Source: DASRFA01 sp035651755
GTDB taxonomy: Bacteria; Desulfobacterota; Binatia; UBA12015
Length of the DNA stretch: 33,997 nt
Assembly: GCA_035651755.1 (NCBI GenBank)
Contig: DASRFA010000025.1
Location: 1-33,997 of the forward strand
Direction of reading: 5' to 3'
The position numbers and the translations under genes were made by a program. Below, piece after piece: positions 24,680 to 32,661 of the stretch; the first letter of the stretch is position 1; each line of letters opens with the position of its first letter. The notes under the pieces were generated by a model. That model ran no database searches and was not told where the DNA came from. It saw only the letters and a list, made by a program, of their open reading frames with translations.

Positions 24680-25963
24680 GTGTTGCGCCCAGCAGTTCGA
24701 GGCCTGGTCCTCCTCGTCGTGTGCGTTTGCCTCTCGCTTTTCGCGCCGTCGCGCGCGGCCGCCGAAGACGACGCGCAGGCCGTGTTCGCGATGGCCGCGG
24801 ACTCGATCCTCCAGATCCGCGTCGTCGAGACGAGCTCGGGAGCGAAGGCGCTCATCGGGTCCGGATTCTTCGTCGGGCCGGCGGGTCGCGTCGTCACGAA
24901 CTACCACGTCGTCTCGAAGCTCGCGCACGACCCCGGCCGCTACCGCATCGAGTGCGCGCGCCACGACGGCACGACGTTCGCGGCGACGATCGACGCGATC
25001 GACGTCGTGCACGACCTCGCCCTCCTCCGGTCCGGACAGACCGGCGCGCCGGCGTTGCCGCTCGTCGAGACGGCGCTCCGGCAAGGAGCGCGACTGTACT
25101 CGCTCGGCCACCCGCACGACCTCGGCCTCACGATCGTCGAGGGAACCTTCAACGGGCGGCTCGACCACAGCCTCTACGACAAGATCCACTTCACGGGCTC
25201 GATCAACCCGGGCATGAGCGGCGGACCGGCGCTCACCGCCGGCGGCGAGGTCGCGGGCGTCAACGTCCGGACCGCCGGCAACCAGGTGAGCTTCCTCGTG
25301 CCGGTCGATCGCGTGCGCGCGCTGCTCGAGGTCGTGTCGGCGCCGGCGTTCGCGCCGCCCGCGGACTTCCTGCCCGAGATCCGGCGCCAGCTTCTCGCGA
25401 ACCAGGACGCGTACTTCGCGGCGCTCCTCGCCGCCCCGCTTCCGACCTCGGAGATCGCGCCGTTCACGCTCCCGGGTCGGATCGCGCCCTTCGTCCGGTG
25501 CTGGGCCGACGCCGAGCGCGGCGACGGGCTCGCGCACGAGTCGGTCGATCACACCTGCTCGACGGACGACTACGTCTTCATCGGCTCGGACCAGGTGTCG
25601 GGCATCCTCGAGTACCAGCACCACGTGGTGACGAGCCAGAAGCTGAACCGCTTCCAGTTCTTCCAGCTCTACTCCGATCTCTTCGCCGAGCCCTACGGGG
25701 CGTTCACGAGCAGCGAGGACGAGGTGACGCCGTTCCGCTGCGAGTCGAGCCTCGTCCACCACGACGCGACCGAGCTGAAGGCCGTCACGTGCCTGCGCGC
25801 GTACAAGAAGCTCCCCGACCTCTACGACTTCGTCCTGCGCGCGGCCGTCGTCGGGCGCCCGGACGCCGGCGTCGAGTCGAGCCTCGCGCTCTCCGGCGTC
25901 ACCGTGGAAAACGCGAAGCGGCTCGCGCGCCGCTACCTGGAGGCGATCTCGTGGGCGCGGTGA
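24680..25963 (+). CDS. Exported trypsin-like serine protease (HtrA-like domain)
   Basis: About 427 residues: a signal peptide (hydrophobic core LVLLVVCVCLSLF, cleavage near AAA-ED), then a chymotrypsin-fold protease with His76 in TNYHVV, Asp112 in VHDLALL and Ser180 in NPGMSGGPAL. This matches the DegP/trypsin_2 group, but no PDZ domain follows; the C-terminal 220 residues (four or more Cys, EYQHHVVTSQ, TPFRCESSLVHH) are a region I do not recognise. GGAGG at 24669-24673 touches the ATG at 24674, so the GTG at 24680, 6 nt away from it, is the better start. Its last 13 nt overlap the start of the FHA-membrane gene, a sign of translational coupling. Substrate unknown. Confidence 0.87.
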   Translation: MLRPAVRGLVLLVVCVCLSLFAPSRAAAEDDAQAVFAMAADSILQIRVVETSSGAKALIGSGFFVGPAGRVVTNYHVVSKLAHDPGRYRIECARHDGTTFAATIDAIDVVHDLALLRSGQTGAPALPLVETALRQGARLYSLGHPHDLGLTIVEGTFNGRLDHSLYDKIHFTGSINPGMSGGPALTAGGEVAGVNVRTAGNQVSFLVPVDRVRALLEVVSAPAFAPPADFLPEIRRQLLANQDAYFAALLAAPLPTSEIAPFTLPGRIAPFVRCWADAERGDGLAHESVDHTCSTDDYVFIGSDQVSGILEYQHHVVTSQKLNRFQFFQLYSDLFAEPYGAFTSSEDEVTPFRCESSLVHHDATELKAVTCLRAYKKLPDLYDFVLRAAVVGRPDAGVESSLALSGVTVENAKRLARRYLEAISWAR

Positions 25964-26928
25964 CCTGGCTCGAGATCCTGGACCGGCGCGAGCGCGTCGC
26001 GCAGCGCGTTCGGCTCGATCGCCTGCCGATCGAGATCGGCCGCGGCTACGCGTGCGACGTCATCCTGGACGACAGCCACGTGTCGGCGCGGCACCTGCGC
26101 CTCGCGCTCGATCCGGACACCGGCGGCGTCCTCGCCGAGGACCTCGGCAGCACCAACGGCCTCCACCGACTCGATCCCGAGGCGGCCCGCGTCGCGCGCG
26201 TCGCGCTCGCGCCCGGGACCCGCCTCCGGATCGGCCGGACGATCGTGCGGGCGTGCGGACCGGCGACGGAGGTCGCGCCCGCGGTGCGCGAGCGGCGCGA
26301 CGCCGACCGCCGTCGCCTCCTCGCGTCGCCGGCGCTCGCGGTGCCGGTGATCGCGGCGGCGGTCGGGCTGCTCTTCGGCATGCGGTACCTCGCGAGCTAC
26401 GAGGCGACGGCGGTCGCGGACAGCCTCCACGGGTCGGTCCTGATGCTGGCGCCGGTCGCGGCATGGACCGTCGCATGGGCGCTCGTGTCGCGCATGGTCG
26501 CGCAGCGCTGGCTCCTCCTCGCGCACGCGGCGAACGCGTGCGCGTTCCTCGCCGCGTTCCTGCTCGTGGGCGCCGCGTCGGAGTACGGGACGTTCCTCCT
26601 CTCGTCGCAGCGCGCCGTCGCGATCGCCGGCTGGACCGCGCTCGGAGCGCTCGTCGCCGCGCTCCTGAACGCTCACGTCGCGCTCGTGTCGTCGCGACCC
26701 CGCTCGCAGCGCTGGCTCGCGGGCGGAGCGCTCGCGATCGCGCTCGTCGCGACGTCGGCGTACCTCGTCCACTGGGAGGACGGGCGCTTCTCCAACCGGG
26801 CGCGCTATCCGGCGGTGCTGAAGCCCGTGCCGGGCCGGTGGCTCGGGGGCGAGTCGATCGACGACTTCGTCGCCGGCATCGACGGGGTGAAGCGGGAAGT
26901 CGACGCGCTCGTCGACGACCAGGGCTGA
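25951..26928 (+). CDS. FHA-domain membrane protein
   Basis: A 325-residue protein with an N-terminal forkhead-associated domain (residues about 7-105) and a C-terminal membrane part. The phosphothreonine-binding residues are all present: Arg31 (IEIGRGYACDV), Ser45 and His48 (SHVSARHL), and Asn69 in DLGSTNGL. About five transmembrane segments follow from residue 125 (for example ALAVPVIAAAVGLLFGMRYL), then a charged C-terminal tail. The start is GTG 25951, with GGAGG 7 nt upstream inside the protease gene, giving a 13-nt overlap. The FHA part would sit in the cytoplasm and read Thr phosphorylation, while the partner protease acts outside; no Ser/Thr kinase is encoded in the window. Confidence 0.88.
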   Translation: MGAVTWLEILDRRERVAQRVRLDRLPIEIGRGYACDVILDDSHVSARHLRLALDPDTGGVLAEDLGSTNGLHRLDPEAARVARVALAPGTRLRIGRTIVRACGPATEVAPAVRERRDADRRRLLASPALAVPVIAAAVGLLFGMRYLASYEATAVADSLHGSVLMLAPVAAWTVAWALVSRMVAQRWLLLAHAANACAFLAAFLLVGAASEYGTFLLSSQRAVAIAGWTALGALVAALLNAHVALVSSRPRSQRWLAGGALAIALVATSAYLVHWEDGRFSNRARYPAVLKPVPGRWLGGESIDDFVAGIDGVKREVDALVDDQG

Positions 26929-26972
26929 CTCGCCGCGCCCGCCGGCGCTTCCGCCGAAGGCGGCAACCGTGG

Positions 26973-26985
26973 TTTAGTGCGCGCC
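26973..26985 (+). promoter_or_regulatory. Candidate -10 element immediately before the DUF3604 start
   Basis: TTTAGT at 26973-26978 (four of six -10 consensus bases) is followed by seven GC-only bases and then the ATG. There is no Shine-Dalgarno. The same TTTAGTGCGC string precedes the acyl-CoA synthetase at 29065. This layout fits transcription starting at or near the A of the ATG. The -35 region here is poor. Confidence 0.35.
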
Positions 26986-29013
26986 ATGGTCGAGACAGCG
27001 CCCGTCACGCGAGCCGCCGTCGCAGCGTTGCTGGCCGCGCTCGTCGCCGCGTGCAGCGACGCTCCGCAGCCGCCGACCGGGCCGCGCGAGATCGTGCCGC
27101 GCGCGGCGTGCGCGGATCGCGATCCCGAGCGCAAGGCGTTCTACGGCGACCTGCACGTGCACACCCGGAACTCGTTCGACGCGTACGCGTTCGGCACGCG
27201 GACGACGCCGGAGGACGCGTATCGCTTCGCGCGCGGCGAGCCGGTCTCGCTCACGCCGAACGACGCCGAGGGAAGGCCGACGCGCGTCGTGCAGCTCGAG
27301 CGTCCGCTCGACTTCGCCGCGGTGACCGACCACTCCGAATGGCTCGCCGAGATCGACGCCTGCACGACGCCGGGGGTGGCGGGCTACGATTCGGCGACCT
27401 GCCGCCAGTACCGCAGCGACCAGACGAACGCCGCGATCGTGTTCGGATCGGCCGCCGTGGTCGCGGAGCCGCGGCGGCGCCAGGACCTCTGCGGCGCGGA
27501 CGGCTCCGCCTGCGTCGCGCACCTGAGCGAGGTCTGGCAGCGCATGATCGACGCCGCCGAGGCCGCCTACGACCGGACGTCGGCGTGCCGCTTCACGAGC
27601 TTCGTCGCGTACGAGTACACGGGCACGTTCGGCGTCAGCACGCAGCACCGGAACGTCATCTTCTCGGACGTCCGGGTCCCGCTGCCGATCACCTACTACG
27701 AGCAGCCGACGCGCCAGGGGCTCTGGCGGGAGCTCCGACGCCAGTGCATCGACGCCGGCATCGGCTGCGACGCGATCGCGATCCCGCACAACACGAACGA
27801 GTCGAACGGCACGGTGTTCGCCGTCGAGTACCCGGGCGCGACCTCGCTCGAGGACGAGCGCGCGCAGGCGGAGATGCGCGCCGCCGCCGAGCCGTTGATC
27901 GAGATCTACCAGCACAAGGGCGACTCCGAGTGCCGCATCGGGTTCGGCGCCGCCGGCGCGGCCATCGACGAGCAGTGCGACTTCGAAAAGATCCGCCGCG
28001 AGGGCGCTCCCGATTGCGGCGACGGCACCGGGAGCGGCGGCTCGACCCACATGGGCTGCATCTCGCGCCTCGACCACGTGCGTGAGATCCTGCTCGAGGG
28101 CCTCTCGGAGGGAACCCGGCTGGGCGTGAACCCCTACCGGCTCGGGATCATCTGCAGCACGGACACGCACAACGGCACGCCCGGCAACGTCGCCGAGCGC
28201 GGCTGGGGCGGCCACCAGGGAAACAACGACGACATGCCCGAGGAGCGCCTCGCGACGTCGTTCCTCGGCGCGGCGGCGACCGAGCAGAGTCCGGGCGGCC
28301 TCGCCGCGGTGTGGGCCGAGGAGAACTCGCGCGCCGCGATCTTCGCCGCGCTGAAGCGGAAGGAGACGTTCGGAACGAGCGGACCGCGGATCGCCGTGCG
28401 CTTCTTCGGCGGCTTCGGCCTCCCGGCCGACCTCTGCGACGATCCGCATCTCGTCCGGACCGCCGATGCGAAGGGCGTCACCATGGGAAGCATCCTCCCG
28501 GCGCGCGGCGACGGCGACGGGGCGCCGCGCTTCGCGGTGCAGGCGCTGCGCGATCCCGGCACGGCGGCCCGGCCCGGCACGCCGCTCCAGCGCGTCCAGG
28601 TCGTGAAGGGCTGGATCGCGAACGGCGAGCGCCGCGAGCGGGTCTTCGACGTCGCCGGCAGCCCCGACTCCGGCGCGGACGTCGATCCCGCGACCTGCGA
28701 GCCCTTCGGACCGGGCGCGGACTCGCTGTGCGCGACGTGGACCGACCCCGAGTTCGATCCCGGACAGCCCGCGTTCTACTACGCGCGCGTGCTCGAGAAC
28801 CCGACCTGCCGCTGGAGCGCGTGGGAATGCCTCGCGCTGCCCGAAGCGGATCGTCCGCCGACGTGCACCGACCCGGCGGTCCCGAGGACGATCCAGGAGC
28901 GCGCCTGGACGTCGCCGATCTGGTACGACCCGCCGGCGCAGACCGCAGCGGCGCGCGGGACGCCCGAGAAGCTCGCGGCCGCCTCGCCGCCCGAGCGGCA
29001 CGCGGTCCCGTAG
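26986..29013 (+). CDS. DUF3604 lipoprotein, PHP-like metal-dependent hydrolase
   Basis: A 675-residue exported protein. The lipobox VAAC gives a lipidated Cys23. DUF3604 has a PHP-like metal site: YGDLHVHT (His57, His59), TDHSEW (Asp115, His116), IPHNTN and the later CSTDTHNGTPG. The middle carries many Cys residues, suited to an oxidising compartment. Proteins of this family are found in environmental proteobacteria and relatives; their substrate is not established to my knowledge, and a hydrolase role is inferred from the metal motifs. The ATG at 26986 is preferred over a GTG at 26977. The gene follows the FHA gene after 57 bp but appears to have its own promoter, and is followed 51 bp later by an acyl-CoA synthetase. 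Confidence 0.9.
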   Translation: MVETAPVTRAAVAALLAALVAACSDAPQPPTGPREIVPRAACADRDPERKAFYGDLHVHTRNSFDAYAFGTRTTPEDAYRFARGEPVSLTPNDAEGRPTRVVQLERPLDFAAVTDHSEWLAEIDACTTPGVAGYDSATCRQYRSDQTNAAIVFGSAAVVAEPRRRQDLCGADGSACVAHLSEVWQRMIDAAEAAYDRTSACRFTSFVAYEYTGTFGVSTQHRNVIFSDVRVPLPITYYEQPTRQGLWRELRRQCIDAGIGCDAIAIPHNTNESNGTVFAVEYPGATSLEDERAQAEMRAAAEPLIEIYQHKGDSECRIGFGAAGAAIDEQCDFEKIRREGAPDCGDGTGSGGSTHMGCISRLDHVREILLEGLSEGTRLGVNPYRLGIICSTDTHNGTPGNVAERGWGGHQGNNDDMPEERLATSFLGAAATEQSPGGLAAVWAEENSRAAIFAALKRKETFGTSGPRIAVRFFGGFGLPADLCDDPHLVRTADAKGVTMGSILPARGDGDGAPRFAVQALRDPGTAARPGTPLQRVQVVKGWIANGERRERVFDVAGSPDSGADVDPATCEPFGPGADSLCATWTDPEFDPGQPAFYYARVLENPTCRWSAWECLALPEADRPPTCTDPAVPRTIQERAWTSPIWYDPPAQTAAARGTPEKLAAASPPERHAVP

Positions 29014-29026
29014 CGACCGCTACACG

Positions 29027-29056
29027 TTGAGCGCGGGGCGGCGCGCGTGTTTTAGT
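29027..29056 (+). promoter_or_regulatory. Predicted promoter of the FadD19-like gene
   Basis: TTGAGC (29027-29032) and TTTAGT (29051-29056) form -35 and -10 boxes with an 18-nt spacer, each matching four of six consensus bases. The -10 box ends 8 nt before the ATG at 29065, and no Shine-Dalgarno is present, so the message may be leaderless or nearly so. The -10 and following GC stretch match the sequence before the DUF3604 gene. Confidence 0.45.
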
Positions 29057-29064
29057 GCGCCGCC

Positions 29065-30675
29065 ATGGAATTCAACCTCGCCGATCTCTTCGAGCACTCC
29101 GTCGATCACTTCGCCGACCGCGAGTACCTCGTGTGCGACGGCAAGCGGCGGACCTATCTCGAAATGGAGGAGCGCGCGAACCGGCTCGCGCACCACCTCG
29201 CGTCGCACGGCATCGGCGCGGGCGACCACGTCGGCATCTACGCGCTCAACTCGGTCGAGTGGATCGAGACGCTGTGGGCGGTCTTCAAGCTGCGCGCGGT
29301 CTGGGTCAATATCAACTTCCGCTACGTCGAGGACGAGCTTCGCTACCTCTTCGACAACGCCGACCTGAAGGCGCTCGTCTACCAGCGCCAGTTCGCGCCG
29401 CGCGTGGCTGGCGTCCTCCCGGCGATGCCGCTCCTCCGGCATTCCATCGCGATCGACGACGGCAGCGGCGAGGACGTCGAGCGCATCGGCTCGATCGACT
29501 ACGAGGCGGCGCTCGCTTCGGGATCCCCCGAGCGCGACTTCGCGCCGCGCTCCGCCGACGACCGCTACATCCTCTACACCGGCGGCACGACCGGCATGCC
29601 GAAGGGCGTCGTGTGGCGGCACGAGGACGTCTTCTACGCGCTCGGCGGCGGCATCGATCCGACGACCAACGTGCGCGTCGAGCGCCCGCAGCAGATGGTC
29701 GAGAAGGGGCAGGCGCAGGGCATGGCGATGACCTTCCTGCCGATCGCGCCGCTCATGCACGGCGCGACGCAGTGGGCGGTCATGGGCCAGAGCTTCCTCG
29801 GCAACAAGGTCGTGCTGGTCGGGAAGTTCGAGCCCGCGCGCGTCTGGGATTTGGTCGAGCGCGAGAAGGTGAACTCGGTCATGATCACCGGCGACGCGAT
29901 GGGCCGGCCGCTCGTCGAGGCGCTCGAGTCGGGCGACCGGAAGTGGGACCTCTCCTCGCTCTTCGTCCTCACGAGCAGCGCGGTCACGTTCTCTCCGTCC
30001 GTCAAGGACCAGTTCTTCAAGCACTTCCCGAACCTGATCATGATCGACGCGATCGGGTCCTCGGAGACCGGCAACAACGGCATGGTCATGGTGCAGGCCG
30101 GGCAGACCGCGATGAAGGGCGGTCCCACCGTGTCGAAGGTCGGCAACACCGTCGTCCTCGACGACGACTTTCGGCCGATGCCGCCCGGCTCGGGGAAGAT
30201 CGGGAAGCTCGCGCGCGTCGGCGACATCCCGGTCGAGTACTACAAGGACCCGAAGAAGACGGCCGAGACCTTCGTCACCGTCGACGGCGTCCGCTACGCG
30301 ATGCCGGGCGACTACGGCCTCGTCGAGGCCGACGGCCGCATCACGCTCCTCGGGCGCGGGTCGGTCTCGATCAACTCGGGCGGCGAGAAGATCTTCCCGG
30401 AGGAGGTCGAGGCCGCCGTCAAGTCGCATCCCGCGGTCTTCGACTGCACGATCGTCGGGGTCACGGACGAGCGCTGGGGGGAGCGCGTGGCTGCCGTGGT
30501 CGAGTTCCGGCCGGGGCAGCGCGCGAGCCTCGACGAGATCCAAGCGCACTGCCGGGCGAAGATCGCGGGGTACAAGGTGCCGCGGCAGATCTGCGAGGTC
30601 GAGAAGATCGTGCGGTCGCCGTCGGGGAAGCCGGACTATCCGTGGGCGAAGCAGGTCGCTTCGTCTGCTCGCTGA
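29065..30675 (+). CDS. Acyl-CoA synthetase, FadD19/FadD17-like
   Basis: A 536-residue AMP-binding acyl-CoA ligase. The A3 motif is YTGGTTGMPKG (171-181) followed by VVWRHEDVFYALGGG; the TGG form and the WRxEDxF stretch resemble actinobacterial FadD17/FadD19 enzymes, the latter known to activate C24 sterol side chains. A5 is IGSSETG, A7 is MPGDYG, A8 is GRGSVSINSGGEKIFPEEVE, and the catalytic C-terminal Lys is in PSGKPDYPWAK. It differs clearly from the ligase at 13549-15345. A sterol or bile-acid-like substrate is suggested by resemblance only. It is preceded by a candidate promoter without ribosome site, and its stop is followed by a large inverted repeat. Confidence 0.92.
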   Translation: MEFNLADLFEHSVDHFADREYLVCDGKRRTYLEMEERANRLAHHLASHGIGAGDHVGIYALNSVEWIETLWAVFKLRAVWVNINFRYVEDELRYLFDNADLKALVYQRQFAPRVAGVLPAMPLLRHSIAIDDGSGEDVERIGSIDYEAALASGSPERDFAPRSADDRYILYTGGTTGMPKGVVWRHEDVFYALGGGIDPTTNVRVERPQQMVEKGQAQGMAMTFLPIAPLMHGATQWAVMGQSFLGNKVVLVGKFEPARVWDLVEREKVNSVMITGDAMGRPLVEALESGDRKWDLSSLFVLTSSAVTFSPSVKDQFFKHFPNLIMIDAIGSSETGNNGMVMVQAGQTAMKGGPTVSKVGNTVVLDDDFRPMPPGSGKIGKLARVGDIPVEYYKDPKKTAETFVTVDGVRYAMPGDYGLVEADGRITLLGRGSVSINSGGEKIFPEEVEAAVKSHPAVFDCTIVGVTDERWGERVAAVVEFRPGQRASLDEIQAHCRAKIAGYKVPRQICEVEKIVRSPSGKPDYPWAKQVASSAR

Positions 30676-30705
30676 TCGGCCGTTCTTGTTTGGTGCCGGT
30701 GGTCC

Positions 30706-30767
30706 GCCGGAGCCGTGTGTGCGGGCGCTCGCTCCGGGTCTCGCTTGCCCGCAAACACGGCTCCGGC
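30706..30767. repeat. Large inverted repeat downstream of the acyl-CoA synthetase
   Basis: Two 21-nt arms (30706-30726 and 30747-30767) pair at 20 of 21 positions around a 20-nt loop. It begins 30 nt after the acyl-CoA synthetase stop and could end or protect that transcript. No T-run follows. The right arm is part of the 34-bp direct repeat. Confidence 0.75.
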
Positions 30768-30946
30768 TGCGTCCGCGATGCGCTCGGAGCGAGGAGTCGC
30801 GACTTTGCCGCGACGACGAGGCCCATCGGAGGAGCGCAGCGCCGGCAGCGTAGCGCCGGCGCGAGCACCGCACGGGGGCGCATTTGGAATAGCCCCGCTC
30901 GTTCGACAGTCGCTCGCTTGCCCGCAAACACGGCTCCGGCTGCGTC
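30740..30946 (+). repeat. 34-bp direct repeat pair
   Basis: Positions 30740-30773 and 30913-30946 are identical over 34 bp, 173 bp apart. Each contains GCCCGCAAACACGGCTCCGG, the sequence that also occurs inverted with one change at 30706-30726. Three related units within 240 bp suggest a dispersed palindromic repeat family distinct from the one at 1-131 and 5007-5077. Confidence 0.85.
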
Positions 30947-31154
30947 GGCGCAGCGGAATGAGCTGACCGTCTGATCGAGTCCGACGGAAGCGATCGTCGC
31001 CGTAGGCTGGTGCCGGTTGCCGCGGCTCCCGCCTGCGGAAGCGCGCACATCGGACGACCGTGCATCTGCCGCGGCACGGGGTGGGGAGGTTGCGGGGGGT
31101 TTTTTCGCTTGAGATCTGCCGGGAAAAGGCGCATAGGCGCGTGCGGGGGGTCCG

Positions 31155-31364
31155 ATGAACGCTGATCCGCAGGCTCGGCGTCGGCTGTTGCTCGACGTCG
31201 CCGGGAATCTCGCCGCGCTCGCGTTCTTCGCCGCCGCCGGAATCCTCCTCTGGACGGCGGCGAACGGCTCGAGTGTTCCGCGCGATGGCCTCGTCGTCGC
31301 GACCGTCGTCGCCGGGCTCTTGCTGCAAGCGGTGGCCGAGTCGGTCCGACGGACGCTCACGTAG
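31155..31364 (+). CDS. Small two-TM membrane protein, unknown function
   Basis: A 69-residue protein with a basic N-terminus (MNADPQARRRLLLDV) and two hydrophobic segments, LAALAFFAAAGILLWTA and DGLVVATVVAGLLLQAVAESV. A GGGGGG run 5 nt before the ATG is a good ribosome site, and the hydropathy pattern is orderly, which supports a real gene in a region where random frames are Arg-rich. I do not recognise a family. The F420 oxidoreductase gene follows after 106 bp on the same strand. Confidence 0.6.
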   Translation: MNADPQARRRLLLDVAGNLAALAFFAAAGILLWTAANGSSVPRDGLVVATVVAGLLLQAVAESVRRTLT

Positions 31365-31470
31365 CGGCTCGACCGGCGACCACGGCGGCAACGGAACGAC
31401 CGCGATCGTGCGCGCGGCACGCGTTCGCACCCGCTTGCTCGCGGGCGCCCGGAAGGATTACGCGATCGGG

Positions 31471-32661
31471 ATGCCGCGCCTGAATCCCGAAGCGCTCACG
31501 TTCGGCACCTACACCTCGAGCTATCCGCCGGTCGCGCAGGTGATCGCGTCGGCGCAGGGGCTCGAGGCGATGGGCTTCGACCACGTCTGGTCGGGCGACC
31601 AGCTCCAGTTCCAGCACCCGCATCGCCTCTGGCGCCCCGACCTCTGCGACGGCGCCCAGACGAACCCGAAGCTCGCCGCGAAGTTCGCGCTGCAGCCGCT
31701 CATGAGCGTCCTCGGCCAGCACACGAAGCGCGTCTGCATCGGTCAGGGCGTGCTCGACGCGATTCGGCGCGGGCCCGCGATCCTCGCCCAGGAGTTCCTG
31801 ACGACGCAGCACTTCACGCAGGGTCGCGCGATCTTCGTCCTCGCGGCCGGCGAGTGGAAGAACATCGGGCCCTACGGCTACAGCCACGAGAAGCGCGATT
31901 CGCGCCTGGTCGAGACGGTCCACCTCGTGCGGCGCTTCCTCGAGACCCAGGAGCCGATCTCGCACGACGGGCGCTTCTGGAAGCTCGAGGACGCGGTCGT
32001 CGAGCTGCCGCCGTACGACGGCGTGCCGCCCCCGCTCTGGATCGCGGGCGGCGGGCCCAAGGTGCTCGCGGCGGTGGGCCGCGACGCGGACGGCTGGCTC
32101 GTCTACACGCCAGGCGGCGTCCTCGGACGGCCGGAGGCGATCGCCGAGAAGCTCGCGACCGCGCGCCGGCACGCGGAGGCCGCCGGGCGCGACCCGCGCG
32201 CGATCACGTGCGGCACGCTGCCGCTCTGCCTCGTCCACCCCGATCGCGACGAGGTCGAGCGCTGGCTCGACCACCCGTTCATGCAGTGGCACGCGCTCAC
32301 AGGATTCCCGTTCGGCTCCGCGTGGCGCGAGTACGGGCACGAGCACCCGCTCGGCGACGGCTACTCGGTCACGCTCGAAGGCAACACCGCGACCATGCCG
32401 CTCGAGCGCGTGCTCGACCTCTGCCGCCAGGTGCCGCGCGACATGGTGAAGGCGTCGCTCTACTGGGGCACCGCCGACGACGTCGCGCCGCGCATCATCG
32501 CCGAGGTCGAGGCCGGCGTCCGGCACTTCGCGCTCTGCAACTACGTCGGCTTCCTGTCGCGCGCCGAGGCGCCGGCGGCGGCGCAGGAGCTGCTCGAGAT
32601 CGCGCGCCGTGTGCGGGCACGCTTCCCGGACCTCGCCGCGCTACCGCGACTCCTCGGCTGA
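31471..32661 (+). CDS. LLM-class F420-dependent oxidoreductase
   Basis: A 396-residue luciferase-like-fold oxidoreductase, a different subgroup from the one at 22516. Features: N-terminal FGTYTSSYPPVAQ, then FDHVWSGDQLQFQHPH (36-51), the RRGPAILAQEFLTTQHFTQGR region (RRGPAILAQE, about 99-108), and WIAGGGPKVLAAVGRDADGW (about 190-209). F420H2 as cofactor is expected from the group; FMN cannot be excluded. The ATG at 31471 has GGAAGG 14 nt upstream, which is far for a ribosome site. Its last 21 nt overlap the end of the DUF763 gene on the other strand. Substrate unknown. Confidence 0.9.
   Translation: MPRLNPEALTFGTYTSSYPPVAQVIASAQGLEAMGFDHVWSGDQLQFQHPHRLWRPDLCDGAQTNPKLAAKFALQPLMSVLGQHTKRVCIGQGVLDAIRRGPAILAQEFLTTQHFTQGRAIFVLAAGEWKNIGPYGYSHEKRDSRLVETVHLVRRFLETQEPISHDGRFWKLEDAVVELPPYDGVPPPLWIAGGGPKVLAAVGRDADGWLVYTPGGVLGRPEAIAEKLATARRHAEAAGRDPRAITCGTLPLCLVHPDRDEVERWLDHPFMQWHALTGFPFGSAWREYGHEHPLGDGYSVTLEGNTATMPLERVLDLCRQVPRDMVKASLYWGTADDVAPRIIAEVEAGVRHFALCNYVGFLSRAEAPAAAQELLEIARRVRARFPDLAALPRLLG

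Larger units (their letters stand above)
30676..31154. other. Repeat-containing intergenic region
   Basis: About 480 bp without a convincing gene. It contains a large inverted repeat (30706-30767), a 34-bp direct repeat (30740-30773 and 30913-30946), a 6-bp hairpin GTCGCG-N7-CGCGAC (30796-30814) and a GC palindrome near 30850. The frames open here translate into Arg/Pro/Ala sequence derived from the repeats. The last 100 bp should hold the promoter of the small membrane protein gene. Confidence 0.6.

Noticed and set aside
30715..30966. 83-codon plus-strand frame
   Set aside because: Made up largely of the repeat units; no protein-like composition.
29020..31134. 704-codon minus-strand open frame
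   Set aside because: Shadow of the FadD19-like gene and the downstream repeats.
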